The position numbers and the translations under genes are program-made. Shown in pieces: positions 18,642 to 30,768 of a stretch of DNA of 64,000 bases. The first letter of the stretch is position 1, and every line of letters begins with the position of its first letter. The stretch covers positions 62,001 through 126,000 of the forward strand of contig NZ_PEKX01000023.1 of assembly GCF_002796985.1 (NCBI RefSeq), written 5' to 3'. A model generated the notes under the pieces. It did no database searches. It was given only the letters and a program-made list of their open reading frames with translations, and was not told the origin of the DNA. The DNA is from Pseudomonas sp. GTDB lineage: Bacteria; Pseudomonadota; Gammaproteobacteria; Pseudomonadales; Pseudomonadaceae.

Positions 18642-19807
18642 TACTTACCCTCCGCGGCCTTGACGACTTGCTGGGCAGCGTCGGTCAGGCTGGTCGCCGC
18701 GATGATGTTCAGACCGCTTTCGGCCAGGACCTTGGCGCCGAGGTCGGCGTTGTTGCCTTCCAGACGAACGACAACCGGGATTTTCACGCCGACTTCTTTC
18801 ACGGCGCCAATGATGCCTTCGGCAATCATGTCGCAACGAACGATGCCGCCGAAGATGTTCACCAGAACGGCAGCGACGTTGCTGTCGGACAGGATGATCT
18901 TGAACGCTTCGGTCACGCGCTCTTTGGTGGCACCGCCGCCAACGTCGAGGAAGTTGGCCGGCTTGCCGCCGTGCAGGTTGACGATGTCCATGGTGCCCAT
19001 GGCCAGGCCAGCGCCGTTGACCATGCAGCCGATGTTGCCTTCCAGCGCGACGTAGTTCAGTTCCCACTTCTGCGCATGGGCTTCACGAGCGTCGTCCTGC
19101 GACGGGTCGTGCATGGCGCGCAGCTTGGGCTGACGGTACATGGCGTTGGAGTCGATGTTGATCTTGGCATCCAGGCAGTGCAGGTTGCCGTCTTTCTTGA
19201 TCACCAGCGGGTTCACTTCCAGCAGCGCCAGGTCGTAGTCCTGGAACAGCTTGGCCAGGCCCACGAAGATGTGGGTGAACTGCTTGATCTGGTCGCCCTT
19301 CAGGCCCAGCTGGAAGGCCAGCTCGCGACCCTGGTACGGCTGAGCGCCAACCAGCGGATCGATGGTGGCCTTGAGGATCTTCTCGGGAGTCTCGTGCGCA
19401 ACCTTCTCGATGTCCACGCCACCTTCGGTGGAGGCCATGAAGACGATGCGACGGCTGGAACGGTCGACAACGGCGCCGAGGTACAGCTCCTTGTCGATGT
19501 CGGTGCAGGATTCCACCAGGATCTTGCTGACCGGCTGGCCGTTGGCGTCAGTCTGGTAAGTCACCAGACGCTTGCCCAGCCAGTTGGCGGCGAACGCCTT
19601 GGCGTCCTCTTTGCTCTTGACCAGCTTCACACCGCCCGCTTTACCGCGGCCACCGGCGTGTACCTGAGCCTTGACGACCCACTCGGTACCACCGATTTTT
19701 TCACAGGCTTCTGCGGCCTCTTCGGGGGTGTCGACGGCGTAGCCCTTGGATACGGGCAGGCCGTACTCAGCGAACAGCTGCTTACCCTGATATTCGTGGA
19801 GATTCAT
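18641..19807 (-). CDS. sucC: Succinyl-CoA synthetase beta subunit
   Basis: This 388-residue beta chain with an N-terminal ATP-grasp domain binds nucleotide and forms the complex with Suc[19 protein letters not shown] at the start and [24 protein letters not shown] in the C-terminal half are diagnostic. It lies 160 bp downstream of lpdG; that gap contains a short GC-rich hairpin (TCCCCC/GGGGGA near 19882-19895), but no promoter that I can identify. Confidence 0.98.
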
Positions 19808-19967
19808 GCTTGTCTACCGTTTTCGTCTTGGGTATTGCGCATTCGGCGCGGCGCTCGTGGCACCACGCCACCTGTGACCGAGTCCCCCTCGGGGGAGAAA
19901 CGATCCGGCGGAGTGAACGGCAGCCCCTCGCAAAAGACTGCCGCCCTCCCCGCCGTGGTCCCGTTCC

Positions 19968-21407
<1,440 letters not shown>

Positions 21408-21430
21408 TCAATCCTTATTCCGGTGAAGCG

Positions 21431-21474
21431 GACGGCCCCTTTCGGGGCCGTCGTGTAGTACGGGGCCGTCGTGT
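21431..21474 (-). promoter_or_regulatory. sucB-lpdG intercistronic hairpin and direct repeat
   Basis: On the mRNA strand GACGGCCCC-GAAA-GGGGCCGTC forms a perfect 9-bp stem with a GNRA loop (21431-21452). The GGGGCCGTCGTGT half is then repeated directly at 21462-21474, so a competing stem is possible. There is no U-run. It could tune the ratio of lpdG-sucCD to sucAB or protect the upstream message. Confidence 0.6.
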
Positions 21475-21485
21475 GAACTGATGTA

Positions 21486-22718
21486 TCAGACGTCCAGCAG
21501 CAGGCGAGCCGGATCTTCCAGCAGATCCTTCATGGTGACCAGGAAGCTTACCGCTTCCTTGCCATCGATCATGCGGTGATCGTAGGACAGCGCCAGGTAC
21601 ATCATCGGCAGGATGACCACTTGACCGTTAACGGCCATCGGGCGCTCCTGGATCTTGTGCATGCCGAGGATGGCGGTCTGCGGCGGGTTGACGATCGGAG
21701 TCGACAGCAGGGAACCGAATACGCCACCGTTGGAAATGGTGAAAGTACCACCGGTCATGTCTTCGATGGACAGCTTGCCGTCTTTGGCTTTCTTGCCGAA
21801 GGTGGCGATGCCGTTCTCGATCTCGGCCAGGCTCATGAACTCGGCGTTGCGCAGAACCGGTACGACCAGACCGCGGTCGCTGGAAACTGCCACACCGATG
21901 TCCTGGTAGCCGTGGTAGACGATATCGTTGCCGTCGATCGAGGCATTGACGCCCGGGAAGCGCTTCAGGGCTTCGGTGGCGGCCTTGACGAAGAAGGACA
22001 TGAAGCCCAGGCGGACGCCGTTGTGCTTCTTCTCGAACAGGTCCTTGTACTTGTTGCGCAGGTCCATGATCGGCTTCATGTTGACTTCGTTGAAGGTAGT
22101 CAGCATGGCCATGGAGGACTGGGCTTCGACCAGACGCTCGGCAACCTTGGCGCGCAGGCGGGTCATCGGAACGCGCTTCTCGACGCGGTCGCCAGCGGCA
22201 AACACGGGAGCGGCGGCAGCAGCCGGAGCGGCGGCCTTGGCGGCCGGAGCGGCAGCCGGGGCGTTCTTCTTGGCTTCGACAGCAGCGACGACGTCTTCCT
22301 TAGTGACACGACCGCCCTTGCCGGTGCCGGCCAGGCTGTTCGGGTCGATGCCGTTCTCTTCGGCCAGCTTGCGGGCGGCCGGCGAGAGGATGTTGTCGTC
22401 ACCAGCGGCAGCGGCGGGAGCCGCGGCGGCCGGAGCAGCAGCCGGGGCCGAGGCAGCAGCCGGAGCGGCGGCGGCAGCACCGCCTTCGCTCAGCTTGCCC
22501 AGCAGTTCAGCGGAGAGGACGGTATCGCCCTCGTTCTTGACGATCTCTGCCAGGACGCCGTCGGCCTCGGCCAGCACTTCGATGACGACCTTGTCAGTCT
22601 CGATGTCGACGATCAGTTCGTCACGCTTGACGGCTTCACCGACCTTCTTGTGCCAGGTGGCGACGGTGCCGTCGGCAACCGATTCCGGGAAGGTTGGGGC
22701 TTTGATTTCGATAGCCAT
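21486..22718 (-). CDS. sucB: 2-oxoglutarate dehydrogenase E2, dihydrolipoyl succinyltransferase
   Basis: This 410-residue E2 core subunit transfers the succinyl group to CoA. The single lipoyl domain has the acceptor K43 in [10 protein letters not shown]. Ala/Pro-rich linkers (about residues 80-105 and 150-172) flank the peripheral subunit-binding domain ([16 protein letters not shown]). The catalytic domain ends with the [16 protein letters not shown] active-site motif. It is 42 bp downstream of sucA. The low-complexity linkers cause long antisense open frames that are not genes. Confidence 0.98.
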   Translation of the reverse strand: MAIEIKAPTFPESVADGTVATWHKKVGEAVKRDELIVDIETDKVVIEVLAEADGVLAEIVKNEGDTVLSAELLGKLSEGGAAAAAPAAASAPAAAPAAAAPAAAAGDDNILSPAARKLAEENGIDPNSLAGTGKGGRVTKEDVVAAVEAKKNAPAAAPAAKAAAPAAAAAPVFAAGDRVEKRVPMTRLRAKVAERLVEAQSSMAMLTTFNEVNMKPIMDLRNKYKDLFEKKHNGVRLGFMSFFVKAATEALKRFPGVNASIDGNDIVYHGYQDIGVAVSSDRGLVVPVLRNAEFMSLAEIENGIATFGKKAKDGKLSIEDMTGGTFTISNGGVFGSLLSTPIVNPPQTAILGMHKIQERPMAVNGQVVILPMMYLALSYDHRMIDGKEAVSFLVTMKDLLEDPARLLLDV

Positions 22719-22760
22719 TATGTGTGTTTCCTTAAATTCGGTATCAACTGCGCGTTGGCG

Positions 22761-25592
22761 TTAAACGGTGAAGGCGTCCTGCAGCAGTTTTTCCTGCTGC
22801 TCGGCGTGCATCGAAGCGTAGCCGCAAGCCGGAGCTGCCGAGCCTTCGCGGCCCGCGTATTCCAGGTTGAGACCTTTCTTGTGCGCGGCGATGACACGAC
22901 GCATGTGGTGCTGCGAGCAGAACCAGGCCCCCTGGTTCATCGGCTCTTCCTGGCACCAGACGATGTGCTTGAGGTTCTTGTACTGCGACAGCACCTCGGC
23001 CAGATCGTCTTCCGGGAACGGATACAGCTGCTCGAGACGAACGATCGCGATGTTCTCGAGACCTTCGGCACGACGCTTCTCCAGCAGGTCGTAGTAGACC
23101 TTGCCGCTACACAGCACGATGCGGTCGACTTTCTTCGGATCCAGGCTGTCGATCTCGTTGATCACGGTCTGGAACGAACCGTCGGCCAGATCTTCCAGGG
23201 TCGAGATGGCCAGCTTGTGACGCAGCAGCGACTTCGGAGTCATCACGATCAGCGGCTTGCGCAGCGGACGGATCACCTGACGGCGCAGCATGTGGTAGAC
23301 CTGAGCCGGAGTAGTCGGCACACAGACCTGGATGTTCTGCTCGGCGCACAGCTGCAGGTAACGCTCCAGACGCGCGGAGGAGTGCTCCGGACCCTGGCCT
23401 TCATAGCCGTGCGGCAGCAGCATGGTCAGGCCGCACAGGCGCTGCCACTTGGTCTCGCCACTGGTAATGAACTGGTCGATCACGACCTGCGCACCGTTGG
23501 CGAAGTCACCGAACTGCGCTTCCCACACCACGAGTGCATCCGGGGTAGTGGTGGCGTAGCCGTATTCGAACGCCAGCACGGCTTCTTCCGAGAGGTAGGA
23601 GTCGTACAGGCTGACGCGCGGCTGACCGTCGAACAGGTTGGCCAGCGGGATGTAGACCGAGTCGTCCTTCTGGTTGTGCAGCGCCGCGTGGCGGTGCGAG
23701 AAGGTGCCGCGGCCGACGTCCTGACCGGTCATGCGTACCGGGTGACCTTCGAACAGCAGGGTGGCGTAGGCCAGGTTCTCGGCGAAGCCCCAGTTGATCG
23801 GCATGCCGCCGGCCGACATTTTGGCGCGGTCTTCGTAGATCTTCTGCACCTGACGCTGCATGACGAAGCCGTCCGGTGTCTCCAGCAGCTTGTTGGACAG
23901 ATCCTGCAGGGTCTTCAGGTCGCAGCGGGTATCGTGACGCGCGGTCCAGGCATGGCCGACGTACGGACGCCAGTCGACGAAGAGCTCCTTGTTGGGCTCC
24001 TTCACCAGGCTCTTCACCACGTGCTGGCCGTTGTCGAGAGCGTCGCGGTATTCGTCGACCTTCTCCTGGGCCTGCTCGGCGGTCTGCACGCCAGCTGCAA
24101 TCAGCGCGTCGGCATACAGATCACGGGTGGTGCGCTGCTTGGCGATCTGCTGGTACATCATCGGCTGGGTGCCGCTGGGCTCATCCGCCTCGTTGTGACC
24201 ACGACGGCGGTAGCAGACCAGGTCGATGACCACGTCACGCTTGAACTGCATGCGGTAATCGACGGCCAGCTGGGTCACGAACAGAACCGCTTCCGGATCG
24301 TCGCCATTCACATGGAAGATCGGCGCCTGGATCATCTTCGCCACGTCGGTCGCGTACTCGGTGGAACGAGCATCGTCCTGACGGCTGGTGGTGAAGCCGA
24401 CCTGGTTGTTGATCACGATGTGGAGGGTGCCGCCCGTCTTGTAAGCACGGGTCTGCGACATCTGGAAGGTTTCCATGACCACGCCCTGCCCCGCGAAGGC
24501 GGCATCGCCGTGGATGGAAATCGGCACGACCTTGTCGCCACTGCCATCTTTGCGACGGTCCTGGCGAGCGCGTACCGAGCCCTCGACCACCGGGGAAACG
24601 ATTTCCAGGTGGGAGGGGTTGAATGCCAGGGCCAGGTGAACTTCGCCGCCGCTGGTCATGACGTTGGAGGAGAAGCCCTGGTGGTACTTCACGTCGCCCG
24701 AACCCAGCTGGACCAGTTTCTTGCCTTCGAACTCGTCGAAGAGGTCACGCGGATTCTTGCCGAGAGTGTTCACCAGGACGTTCAGCCGGCCACGGTGGGC
24801 CATGCCGATGACGATTTCCTTGACGCCATAGGAGCCGGAGCGCTGGATGATCTCATCGACCATCGGGATCAGGCTCTCGCCGCCTTCCAGACCGAAGCGC
24901 TTGGTGCCCGGGTATTTGGTGCCCAGGTACTTTTCCAGGCCCTCTGCGGCGGTCAGACGCTCGAGAAGGTGGGAGCGCGCGTCGACGGAATACGTCGGAC
25001 GGCCACGGACGCCTTCCAGACGCTGGGCGAACCAGTGACGCTGTTCGGAATCCACGATGTGCATGAATTCGGCGCCGATGGTGCTGCAGTAGGTCTGCTT
25101 GAGAGCGTCGACGATTTCACGCAGGGTCGCTTCTTCCTTGCCGATGTAGAGTTCACCGGTACGGAAAGTAGTGTCGAGGTCTGCAGCGGTAAGCCCGTAA
25201 TGTTCGAGCGACAGATCGGAGGGAGCAGTACGCACCCAGAGCCCCAGCGGATCAAGCGATGCCGCCTGATGGCCGCGCAGACGGAACGCCAGGATGAGAC
25301 GCAGGACTTCGACCTGTTTCTTTTCGTGCTCGGTGCTGACGCTGCCGGCGGACACCGGTGCGGCGCGACGCTGGTTCTTGGCCAGGAGTACGAAATGATC
25401 ACGGATCGAGGAATGCGAAACGTCGGGGGCGGGATTACCGTCGGCGGGGAGCTTCTGGAAGTACGTGCGCCACTCTTCTGGCACAGCGTTCGGGTCGTGC
25501 AGGTAGAGCTCGTAGAGCTCTTCGACGTAGGCAGCGTTTCCACCGGATAGATGGGCACTGTTCCACATCCGCTGCATTACGCTTTCGTGCAT
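22761..25592 (-). CDS. sucA: 2-oxoglutarate dehydrogenase E1 component
   Basis: This is a 943-residue thiamine-diphosphate-dependent decarboxylase that commits 2-oxoglutarate to succinyl-CoA. It has the N-terminal SucB-interacting helix (NAAYVEELYELYLHDP), the ThDP-binding GDAAFAGQGVVMETFQMSQ region with VINNQVGFTTS, and the C-terminal transketolase-like domain (AYATLLFEGHPVRMTGQDVGRGTFSHRHA). Length and order match the family. It follows sdhB after 248 bp, enough for a secondary promoter or processing site. Confidence 0.98.
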   Translation of the reverse strand: MHESVMQRMWNSAHLSGGNAAYVEELYELYLHDPNAVPEEWRTYFQKLPADGNPAPDVSHSSIRDHFVLLAKNQRRAAPVSAGSVSTEHEKKQVEVLRLILAFRLRGHQAASLDPLGLWVRTAPSDLSLEHYGLTAADLDTTFRTGELYIGKEEATLREIVDALKQTYCSTIGAEFMHIVDSEQRHWFAQRLEGVRGRPTYSVDARSHLLERLTAAEGLEKYLGTKYPGTKRFGLEGGESLIPMVDEIIQRSGSYGVKEIVIGMAHRGRLNVLVNTLGKNPRDLFDEFEGKKLVQLGSGDVKYHQGFSSNVMTSGGEVHLALAFNPSHLEIVSPVVEGSVRARQDRRKDGSGDKVVPISIHGDAAFAGQGVVMETFQMSQTRAYKTGGTLHIVINNQVGFTTSRQDDARSTEYATDVAKMIQAPIFHVNGDDPEAVLFVTQLAVDYRMQFKRDVVIDLVCYRRRGHNEADEPSGTQPMMYQQIAKQRTTRDLYADALIAAGVQTAEQAQEKVDEYRDALDNGQHVVKSLVKEPNKELFVDWRPYVGHAWTARHDTRCDLKTLQDLSNKLLETPDGFVMQRQVQKIYEDRAKMSAGGMPINWGFAENLAYATLLFEGHPVRMTGQDVGRGTFSHRHAALHNQKDDSVYIPLANLFDGQPRVSLYDSYLSEEAVLAFEYGYATTTPDALVVWEAQFGDFANGAQVVIDQFITSGETKWQRLCGLTMLLPHGYEGQGPEHSSARLERYLQLCAEQNIQVCVPTTPAQVYHMLRRQVIRPLRKPLIVMTPKSLLRHKLAISTLEDLADGSFQTVINEIDSLDPKKVDRIVLCSGKVYYDLLEKRRAEGLENIAIVRLEQLYPFPEDDLAEVLSQYKNLKHIVWCQEEPMNQGAWFCSQHHMRRVIAAHKKGLNLEYAGREGSAAPACGYASMHAEQQEKLLQDAFTV

Positions 25593-25773
25593 GCTTGGTC
25601 ACCCTCGGTAAGGGGACTCCACCTGTGGAATCTCTGACGCGAAGTCTACACAGCGACTTCAAGCCACCGATTCCCGCAGATAGTCCGGGTACCAGCCCGG
25701 ATGCCCCTGCTGGTCATATATACGATTTCAAATCAGACCACTGCTTTGTGAGCTGTGGTCCGTAGGTACTGCA

Positions 25774-25794
25774 CCGCCGGACATGTTCCGGCGG
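25774..25794 (-). promoter_or_regulatory. sdhB-sucA intercistronic hairpin
   Basis: CCGCCGG and CCGGCGG pair as a 7-bp GC stem around a 7-nt loop in the 248-bp gap between sdhB and sucA. There is no U-run on the minus strand. It may be a partial terminator or processing signal separating sdh from suc messages. Confidence 0.45.
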
Positions 25795-25840
25795 CACAGG
25801 TGTCGCTCTTGCAATGATCTTTGGGCGCAAGGCCCGCCGA

Positions 25841-26548
25841 TCAAGTGCCGCTTTGCAGCAGCATGTTACGGATGTGACCGATTGCCTTGGTGGGGTTCAG
25901 ACCCTTCGGGCAGACGTTCACGCAGTTCATGATCCCGCGGCAGCGGAAGACGCTGAACGGGTCATCCAGGCTCGCCAGGCGCGCCTGAGTTTCGGTGTCG
26001 CGGCTGTCGGCCAGGAAGCGGTAGGCCTGCAGCAGCGCGGCGGGGCCCAGGAACTTGTCGGGGTTCCACCAGAACGACGGGCAGGAGGTCGAGCAGCAGG
26101 CGCACAGAATGCACTCGTACAGACCGTCCAGCTTCTCGCGCTCTTCCGGGCTTTGCAGACGCTCGATGGCCGGCGCTGCATATTTGTTCTGCAGGAACGG
26201 CTTCACGCTCTCGTACTGCTTGTAGAAGATGCGCATATCGACGACCAGGTCACGGATGACCGGCAGGCCCGGCAGCGGACGCAGGACCAGCTTGCCACCC
26301 TTCAGGCCAGCGGCCGACAGGGGGGTGATGCAGGCCAGGCCGTTCTTGCCGTTGATGTTCATACCGTCGGAACCGCACACGCCTTCACGGCAGGAACGAC
26401 GGTAGGAGAAGCCCTCGTCCTGTTCCTTGATCAGCGCCAGCACGTCCAGGACCATGATGTCCTTGCCGTCGGTATCGACCTGGAAGTCCTGCATATAAGG
26501 TGCAGCGTCCTTCTCAGGGTTGTAGCGGTAAACACTCACTTGCAACAT
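25841..26548 (-). CDS. sdhB: Succinate dehydrogenase iron-sulfur subunit
   Basis: This 235-residue electron-transfer subunit of complex II links SdhA to the quinone site. Three Cys clusters are visible: SCREGVCGSDG...GLAC for [2Fe-2S], CILCACCSTSCP for [4Fe-4S] and CRGIMNCVNVCPKGLNP for [3Fe-4S]. I start at the ATG at 26548 (MLQVSVYRYN), the conserved beginning; an ATG three codons earlier is in frame. It lies 11 bp after sdhA. Confidence 0.98.
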   Translation of the reverse strand: MLQVSVYRYNPEKDAAPYMQDFQVDTDGKDIMVLDVLALIKEQDEGFSYRRSCREGVCGSDGMNINGKNGLACITPLSAAGLKGGKLVLRPLPGLPVIRDLVVDMRIFYKQYESVKPFLQNKYAAPAIERLQSPEEREKLDGLYECILCACCSTSCPSFWWNPDKFLGPAALLQAYRFLADSRDTETQARLASLDDPFSVFRCRGIMNCVNVCPKGLNPTKAIGHIRNMLLQSGT

Positions 26549-26559
26549 GGCGGGCACCC

Positions 26560-28332
26560 TTAGTAAGTACGAACCTTGGGTTCGAATGCCGGAACAGTTT
26601 TCGGCGCGAAGTTGACGGCACGCTTGGCTACACGCTTCTCACCCGGGAAGTACAGGGTGTGGCACAGCCAGTTCTCGTCATCGCGCTCCTCGAAGTCTTC
26701 ACGGGCATGCGCGCCGCGGGACTCTTTGCGGGCTTCAGCCGCAATCGCAGTGGCTTCGGCCACTTCGAGGAGGTTCTGCAGTTCCAGCGCTTCGATACGC
26801 GCCGTGTTGAATGCCTGGCTCTTGTCGTTGATCTTGACGGTGGCGATGCGCTCACGCAGATCAGCCAGTTGAGCGATACCTTTCTGCATGTACTCGCCGG
26901 TACGGAACACACCGAAGTAGTTCTGCATGCAGGATTGCAGCTCGCGCTTGAGCGGAGCGACTTCTTCGCCGCTGGTGCGCTCGTTCACGCCGTTCAGGCG
27001 CTTGAAAGCGGATTCCAGATCGGACTCGGAAGCCTGGCGGTGCTCGATACCATCCTTGAGCGCCTTTTCCAGGTGCAGACCGGTGGCACGACCGAACACA
27101 ACCAGGTCGAGCAGCGAGTTGCCGCCCAGGCGGTTGGCGCCGTGTACCGATACGCAGGCCACTTCGCCTACAGCGAACAGGCCTTCGACGATCTGCTCGT
27201 TGCCATTGGCATCGGTGGTCAGGGCCTGGCCATGGATGTTGGTGGCAACGCCGCCCATCATGTAGTGGCAGGTCGGGATAACCGGGATCGGAGCGACGAC
27301 CGGATCGACGTGAGCGAAGGTCTTGGACAGCTCGCAGATGCCGGGCAGGCGGCTGTGCAGTACTTCTTCGCCGAGGTGGTCGAGCTTCAGCAGTACGTGG
27401 TCCTTGTTCGGGCCCACGCCGTTGCCGGCGATCACTTCCTTGACCATGGAGCGGGCAACCACGTCGCGGCCGGCCAGGTCTTTCGCGTTCGGAGCGTAAC
27501 GCTCCATGAAACGCTCGCCATGGGCGTTGATCAGGTAGCCACCTTCACCGCGGCAACCTTCGGTGACCAGTACACCGGCGCCGGCGATGCCGGTCGGGTG
27601 GAACTGCCACATTTCGATGTCCTGCACCGGCACACCGGCGCGCAGCGCCATGCCGATACCGTCACCGGTGTTGATCAGGGCGTTTGTGGTGGAGGCGTAG
27701 ATACGGCCGGCACCGCCAGTGGCCAGGACCACGGCCTTGGAGCGGATATAAACGGTGTCGCCGGTTTCGATGTCGATGGCGATGACGCCAACCACATGAC
27801 CGTCCTGGTTCTTCACCAGGTCAACCGCGTACCACTCATTAAGGAAGGAAGTACCGCTCTTCAGGTTGGCCTGATAGAGGGTGTGCAGCAGGGCGTGACC
27901 GGTACGGTCGGCCGCAGCGCAGGTACGGGCAGCCTGACCACCCTTGCCGAAGTCCTTGGACTGGCCACCGAACGGGCGCTGATAGATGCGGCCCTGCTCG
28001 GTACGGGAGAACGGCAGACCCATGTGCTCCAGCTCGAACACGGCTTCAGGGCCGACGGAGCACATGTATTCGATTGCGTCCTGGTCACCGATGTAGTCGG
28101 AGCCCTTGACGGTGTCGTACATGTGCCAGCGCCAATCGTCATTCGGGTCGGACGAGGCGATGGCGCAGGTGATGCCACCCTGAGCGGAAACGGTGTGCGA
28201 ACGGGTCGGGAAGACCTTGGTCACCACGGCGGTCTTGTGACCACCCTGGGCCAGTTGGAGCGCGGCACGCATGCCGGCACCGCCGCCACCGATGATGATG
28301 GCGTCGAAGGAAAGAGTACGAATGCTAGCCAT
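26560..28332 (-). CDS. sdhA: Succinate dehydrogenase flavoprotein subunit
   Basis: This 590-residue catalytic subunit oxidises succinate to fumarate with covalently bound [20 protein letters not shown] is the dinucleotide-binding loop and the flavinylation His lies in [13 protein letters not shown]. Active-site [21 protein letters not shown] and the Arg-rich capping domain follow. The C-terminus EPKVRTY is typical of gamma-proteobacterial SdhA. It is 3 bp downstream of sdhD. Confidence 0.98.
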   Translation of the reverse strand: MASIRTLSFDAIIIGGGGAGMRAALQLAQGGHKTAVVTKVFPTRSHTVSAQGGITCAIASSDPNDDWRWHMYDTVKGSDYIGDQDAIEYMCSVGPEAVFELEHMGLPFSRTEQGRIYQRPFGGQSKDFGKGGQAARTCAAADRTGHALLHTLYQANLKSGTSFLNEWYAVDLVKNQDGHVVGVIAIDIETGDTVYIRSKAVVLATGGAGRIYASTTNALINTGDGIGMALRAGVPVQDIEMWQFHPTGIAGAGVLVTEGCRGEGGYLINAHGERFMERYAPNAKDLAGRDVVARSMVKEVIAGNGVGPNKDHVLLKLDHLGEEVLHSRLPGICELSKTFAHVDPVVAPIPVIPTCHYMMGGVATNIHGQALTTDANGNEQIVEGLFAVGEVACVSVHGANRLGGNSLLDLVVFGRATGLHLEKALKDGIEHRQASESDLESAFKRLNGVNERTSGEEVAPLKRELQSCMQNYFGVFRTGEYMQKGIAQLADLRERIATVKINDKSQAFNTARIEALELQNLLEVAEATAIAAEARKESRGAHAREDFEERDDENWLCHTLYFPGEKRVAKRAVNFAPKTVPAFEPKVRTY

Positions 28333-28335
28333 GGA

Positions 28336-28704
28336 TCAGTTACCCCAGAGAATCTGCACACCCCAGACGAAGAATGCGAACATGGCCATGCCGCATACTG
28401 CCTGGACGAGGAAACGCACGACGGTCGCGGATTTGCCCAGCGCCATCGGAGTCAGGTAGTCGGTCGTGATGGTCCACATACCGACCCAGGCGTGCACGCT
28501 CAGGGAAACCAGGGTCAACAGGCTGAAGATCTTCATCAGGCTGTGGGAGAACAGACCGTGCCACTGGGCGTAGGAAATGCCCGGATGCGCGATCAGGAAG
28601 CCCAGCAGGAAGAGAACATAAGCCGCGAGAACGACCGCGGAGACGCGCTGGACCATCCAGTCATAGAGACCCGAACGCGACAAGTTTGTGACGTTAGTTA
28701 CCAT
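28336..28704 (-). CDS. sdhD: Succinate dehydrogenase membrane anchor SdhD
   Basis: This 122-residue anchor has three transmembrane helices and contributes to the haem b and ubiquinone site. RSGLYDWMVQRVSAVVLAAY holds the conserved Arg and Ser of the quinone pocket. The start at 28704 (MVTNVTNLSRSG) overlaps the end of sdhC by 7 bp; the upstream MG in frame is not conserved. Confidence 0.95.
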   Translation of the reverse strand: MVTNVTNLSRSGLYDWMVQRVSAVVLAAYVLFLLGFLIAHPGISYAQWHGLFSHSLMKIFSLLTLVSLSVHAWVGMWTITTDYLTPMALGKSATVVRFLVQAVCGMAMFAFFVWGVQILWGN

Positions 28705-29084
28705 ACCCATACCCCCGCCAGAACGATCAGCACCACTGCGACAGCGATGACGATTTTCGAACCACGCTTACCGCCTTCCAGTGTTTCGCCAATACCTGCG
28801 TCCATGACGAGGTGACGAATACCGGCTACCAGGTGGTACAGCAGCGCAGACAGCAGGCCCCAAATCACAAGCTTGACCAACGGATGGGTCAGACACGCCT
28901 TCACCTGCTCGAAGCTTTCTTCCGAAGCGAGGGAACGATCCAGTGCGAACAGCAGCACTGCGATGCCCACGAACAGAATGACGCCAGAGATACGGTGGAG
29001 AATCGACGTGTAAGCAGTGATAGGGAGTTGGATGGTCCTTAGGTCTAGGTTTACGGGTCGTTTGCTATTCACGGCTTTTTTCAC
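28698..29084 (-). CDS. sdhC: Succinate dehydrogenase cytochrome b556 subunit SdhC
   Basis: This 128-residue anchor has three helices. NLDLRTIQLPITAYTSILHRISGV is the SdhC signature with the quinone-site Ser and Arg, and LYHLVAGIRHLVMD contains the haem-ligand His. The start is a GTG at 29084, preceded by AAGGG. An alternative is the downstream GTG five codons in. It is the first gene of the sdhCDAB-sucAB-lpdG-sucCD transcript and is divergent from gltA. Confidence 0.94.
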   Translation of the reverse strand: MKKAVNSKRPVNLDLRTIQLPITAYTSILHRISGVILFVGIAVLLFALDRSLASEESFEQVKACLTHPLVKLVIWGLLSALLYHLVAGIRHLVMDAGIGETLEGGKRGSKIVIAVAVVLIVLAGVWVW

Positions 29085-29208
29085 ACTGAGAGCCCTTCTA
29101 TGGATCAGGGCTAGTTGTCGGGAGGTGCACTTGTCAGGTACCCATCACCTTCGGGAGTGACAACCGCCTATGGAGCAAGGCTCGAGAGGCCTTGGCGGCT
29201 GGTCGCCG

Positions 29209-29237
29209 AGTATAGACAGTTAGGTTCCTAATGACAA
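29209..29237 (-). promoter_or_regulatory. Sigma-70 promoter of the sdh-suc operon
   Basis: On the minus strand TTGTCA (29232-29237) and TATACT (29209-29214) are separated by exactly 17 bp, about 125 bp before the sdhC start. This is a strong consensus match in the divergent gltA-sdhC region. Confidence 0.75.
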
Positions 29238-29351
29238 CGGAAAGACCTCCACCTAAGGACTAATTGCCGCACCCCCATAAAAGGCGTAAACAGGCAAATT
29301 TTTCCGGCAAAACAGAGGCTTGGAGGAGCCAAACTTCTCCGATTGTGCAAA

Positions 29352-29379
29352 TTGACATTCGGATTTATCTCTCTATAGT
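29352..29379 (+). promoter_or_regulatory. Sigma-70 promoter of gltA
   Basis: TTGACA (29352-29357) and TATAGT (29374-29379) are separated by 16 bp and lie about 60 bp before the gltA ATG. A strong AGGAGG ribosome binding site follows at about 29427. The roughly 115 bp between this promoter and the divergent sdh promoter contain no other clear site. Confidence 0.8.
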
Positions 29380-29438
29380 GGTGCGGGCCCTGCGTGGGGG
29401 GTCGTACAGATGATTTCAAGCATAAATAGGAGGCCATA

Positions 29439-30722
29439 ATGGCTGACAAAAAAGCGCAGTTGATCATCGAGGGCGCTGCCCCCGTCGAACTGCCTGTCCT
29501 CTCCGGCACGCTGGGTCCCGATGTTGTCGACGTGCGGGGCCTGACCTCCACGGGTCACTTCACTTTCGACCCCGGCTTCATGTCCACCGCCTCCTGCGAG
29601 TCGAAGATCACCTTCATCGATGGTGATAAAGGCGTACTGCTGCACCGCGGCTACCCGATCGAACAACTCGCCGAGAAGTCCGACTACCTGGAAACCTGCT
29701 ACCTGCTGCTCAACGGCGAGCTTCCGACTGCCGAGCAGAAGGAAAAGTTCGTCGGCACCATCAAGAACCACACCATGGTTCATGAGCAGCTGAAGACCTT
29801 CTTCAACGGCTTCCGCCGTGATGCGCACCCGATGGCCGTGATGTGCGGCGTAATCGGTGCCCTCTCCGCCTTCTATCACGACTCCCTGGACATCAACAAT
29901 CCGAAGCACCGGGAAGTCTCCGCGCATCGCCTGATCGCCAAGATGCCGACCATCGCCGCCATGGTGTACAAGTACTCCAAGGGCGAGCCGATGATGTACC
30001 CGCGCAACGACCTGAACTATGCAGAAAACTTCCTGCATATGATGTTCAACACCCCTTGCGAGACCAAGCCGATCAGCCCCGTGCTGGCCAAGGCCATGGA
30101 CCGCATCTTCATCCTGCACGCCGACCACGAGCAGAACGCTTCCACCTCCACCGTGCGCCTGGCGGGCTCTTCGGGTGCCAACCCGTTCGCCTGTATCGCC
30201 TCGGGTATCGCTGCCCTGTGGGGACCGGCTCACGGCGGTGCGAACGAAGCCGTTCTGCGCATGCTGGACGAGATCGGTGACGTGTCGAACATCGAGAAGT
30301 TCGTGGCCAAGGCCAAGGACAAGAACGATCCGTTCAAGCTGATGGGCTTCGGTCACCGCGTGTACAAGAACTTCGACCCGCGCGCCAAGGTCATGAAGCA
30401 GACCTGCGACGAGGTTCTCCAGGAGCTGGGCATCAACGACCCGCAACTGGAACTGGCCATGAAACTGGAAGAAATCGCCCGCCACGACCCCTACTTCGTG
30501 GAGCGCAACCTCTACCCGAACGTGGACTTCTACTCCGGCATCATCCTGAAGGCCATCGGTATTCCGACCAGCATGTTCACCGTGATCTTCGCCTTGGCAC
30601 GTACCGTGGGCTGGATCTCGCACTGGCAGGAAATGCTCTCCGGTCCGTACAAGATTGGCCGTCCGCGTCAGCTGTACACCGGCGCCACCGAGCGCAACTT
30701 CGTGGACCTCAAGGCCCGCTAA
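29439..30722 (+). CDS. gltA: Citrate synthase
   Basis: This 427-residue citrate synthase of the large, hexameric, NADH-sensitive type typical of gamma-proteobacteria condenses oxaloacetate with acetyl-CoA. Catalytic residues are in the family motifs: His in [13 protein letters not shown], His in [14 protein letters not shown] and Asp in [10 protein letters not shown]. The N-terminal beta domain ([20 protein letters not shown]) is present. It has its own promoter and a terminator, and completes a near-full TCA gene cluster with the divergent sdh-suc operon. Confidence 0.98.
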   Translation: MADKKAQLIIEGAAPVELPVLSGTLGPDVVDVRGLTSTGHFTFDPGFMSTASCESKITFIDGDKGVLLHRGYPIEQLAEKSDYLETCYLLLNGELPTAEQKEKFVGTIKNHTMVHEQLKTFFNGFRRDAHPMAVMCGVIGALSAFYHDSLDINNPKHREVSAHRLIAKMPTIAAMVYKYSKGEPMMYPRNDLNYAENFLHMMFNTPCETKPISPVLAKAMDRIFILHADHEQNASTSTVRLAGSSGANPFACIASGIAALWGPAHGGANEAVLRMLDEIGDVSNIEKFVAKAKDKNDPFKLMGFGHRVYKNFDPRAKVMKQTCDEVLQELGINDPQLELAMKLEEIARHDPYFVERNLYPNVDFYSGIILKAIGIPTSMFTVIFALARTVGWISHWQEMLSGPYKIGRPRQLYTGATERNFVDLKAR

Positions 30723-30737
30723 GCGCTTCGATGCTGT

Positions 30738-30768
30738 GAAAAGGCCGCCTTCGGGCGGCCTTTTTATT
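30738..30768 (+). terminator. Rho-independent terminator after gltA
   Basis: AAAAGGCCGCC-TTCG-GGCGGCCTTTTT is a strong stem with a TTCG loop and a T-run, 16 bp after the gltA stop. Confidence 0.95.

Noticed and set aside
21576..25550. 1324-codon plus-strand open frame opposite sucB and sucA
   Set aside because: It is antisense to two unmistakable TCA genes. It mirrors their codon pattern, is Val/Gln/His/Asp-rich without family features, and has no RBS. High GC with third-position bias produces such frames.
26500..28815. 771-codon plus-strand open frame opposite sdhB, sdhA and sdhD
   Set aside because: It is an antisense shadow of conserved complex II genes; composition is repetitive (AGDHF, DQVA) and nothing is recognisable.
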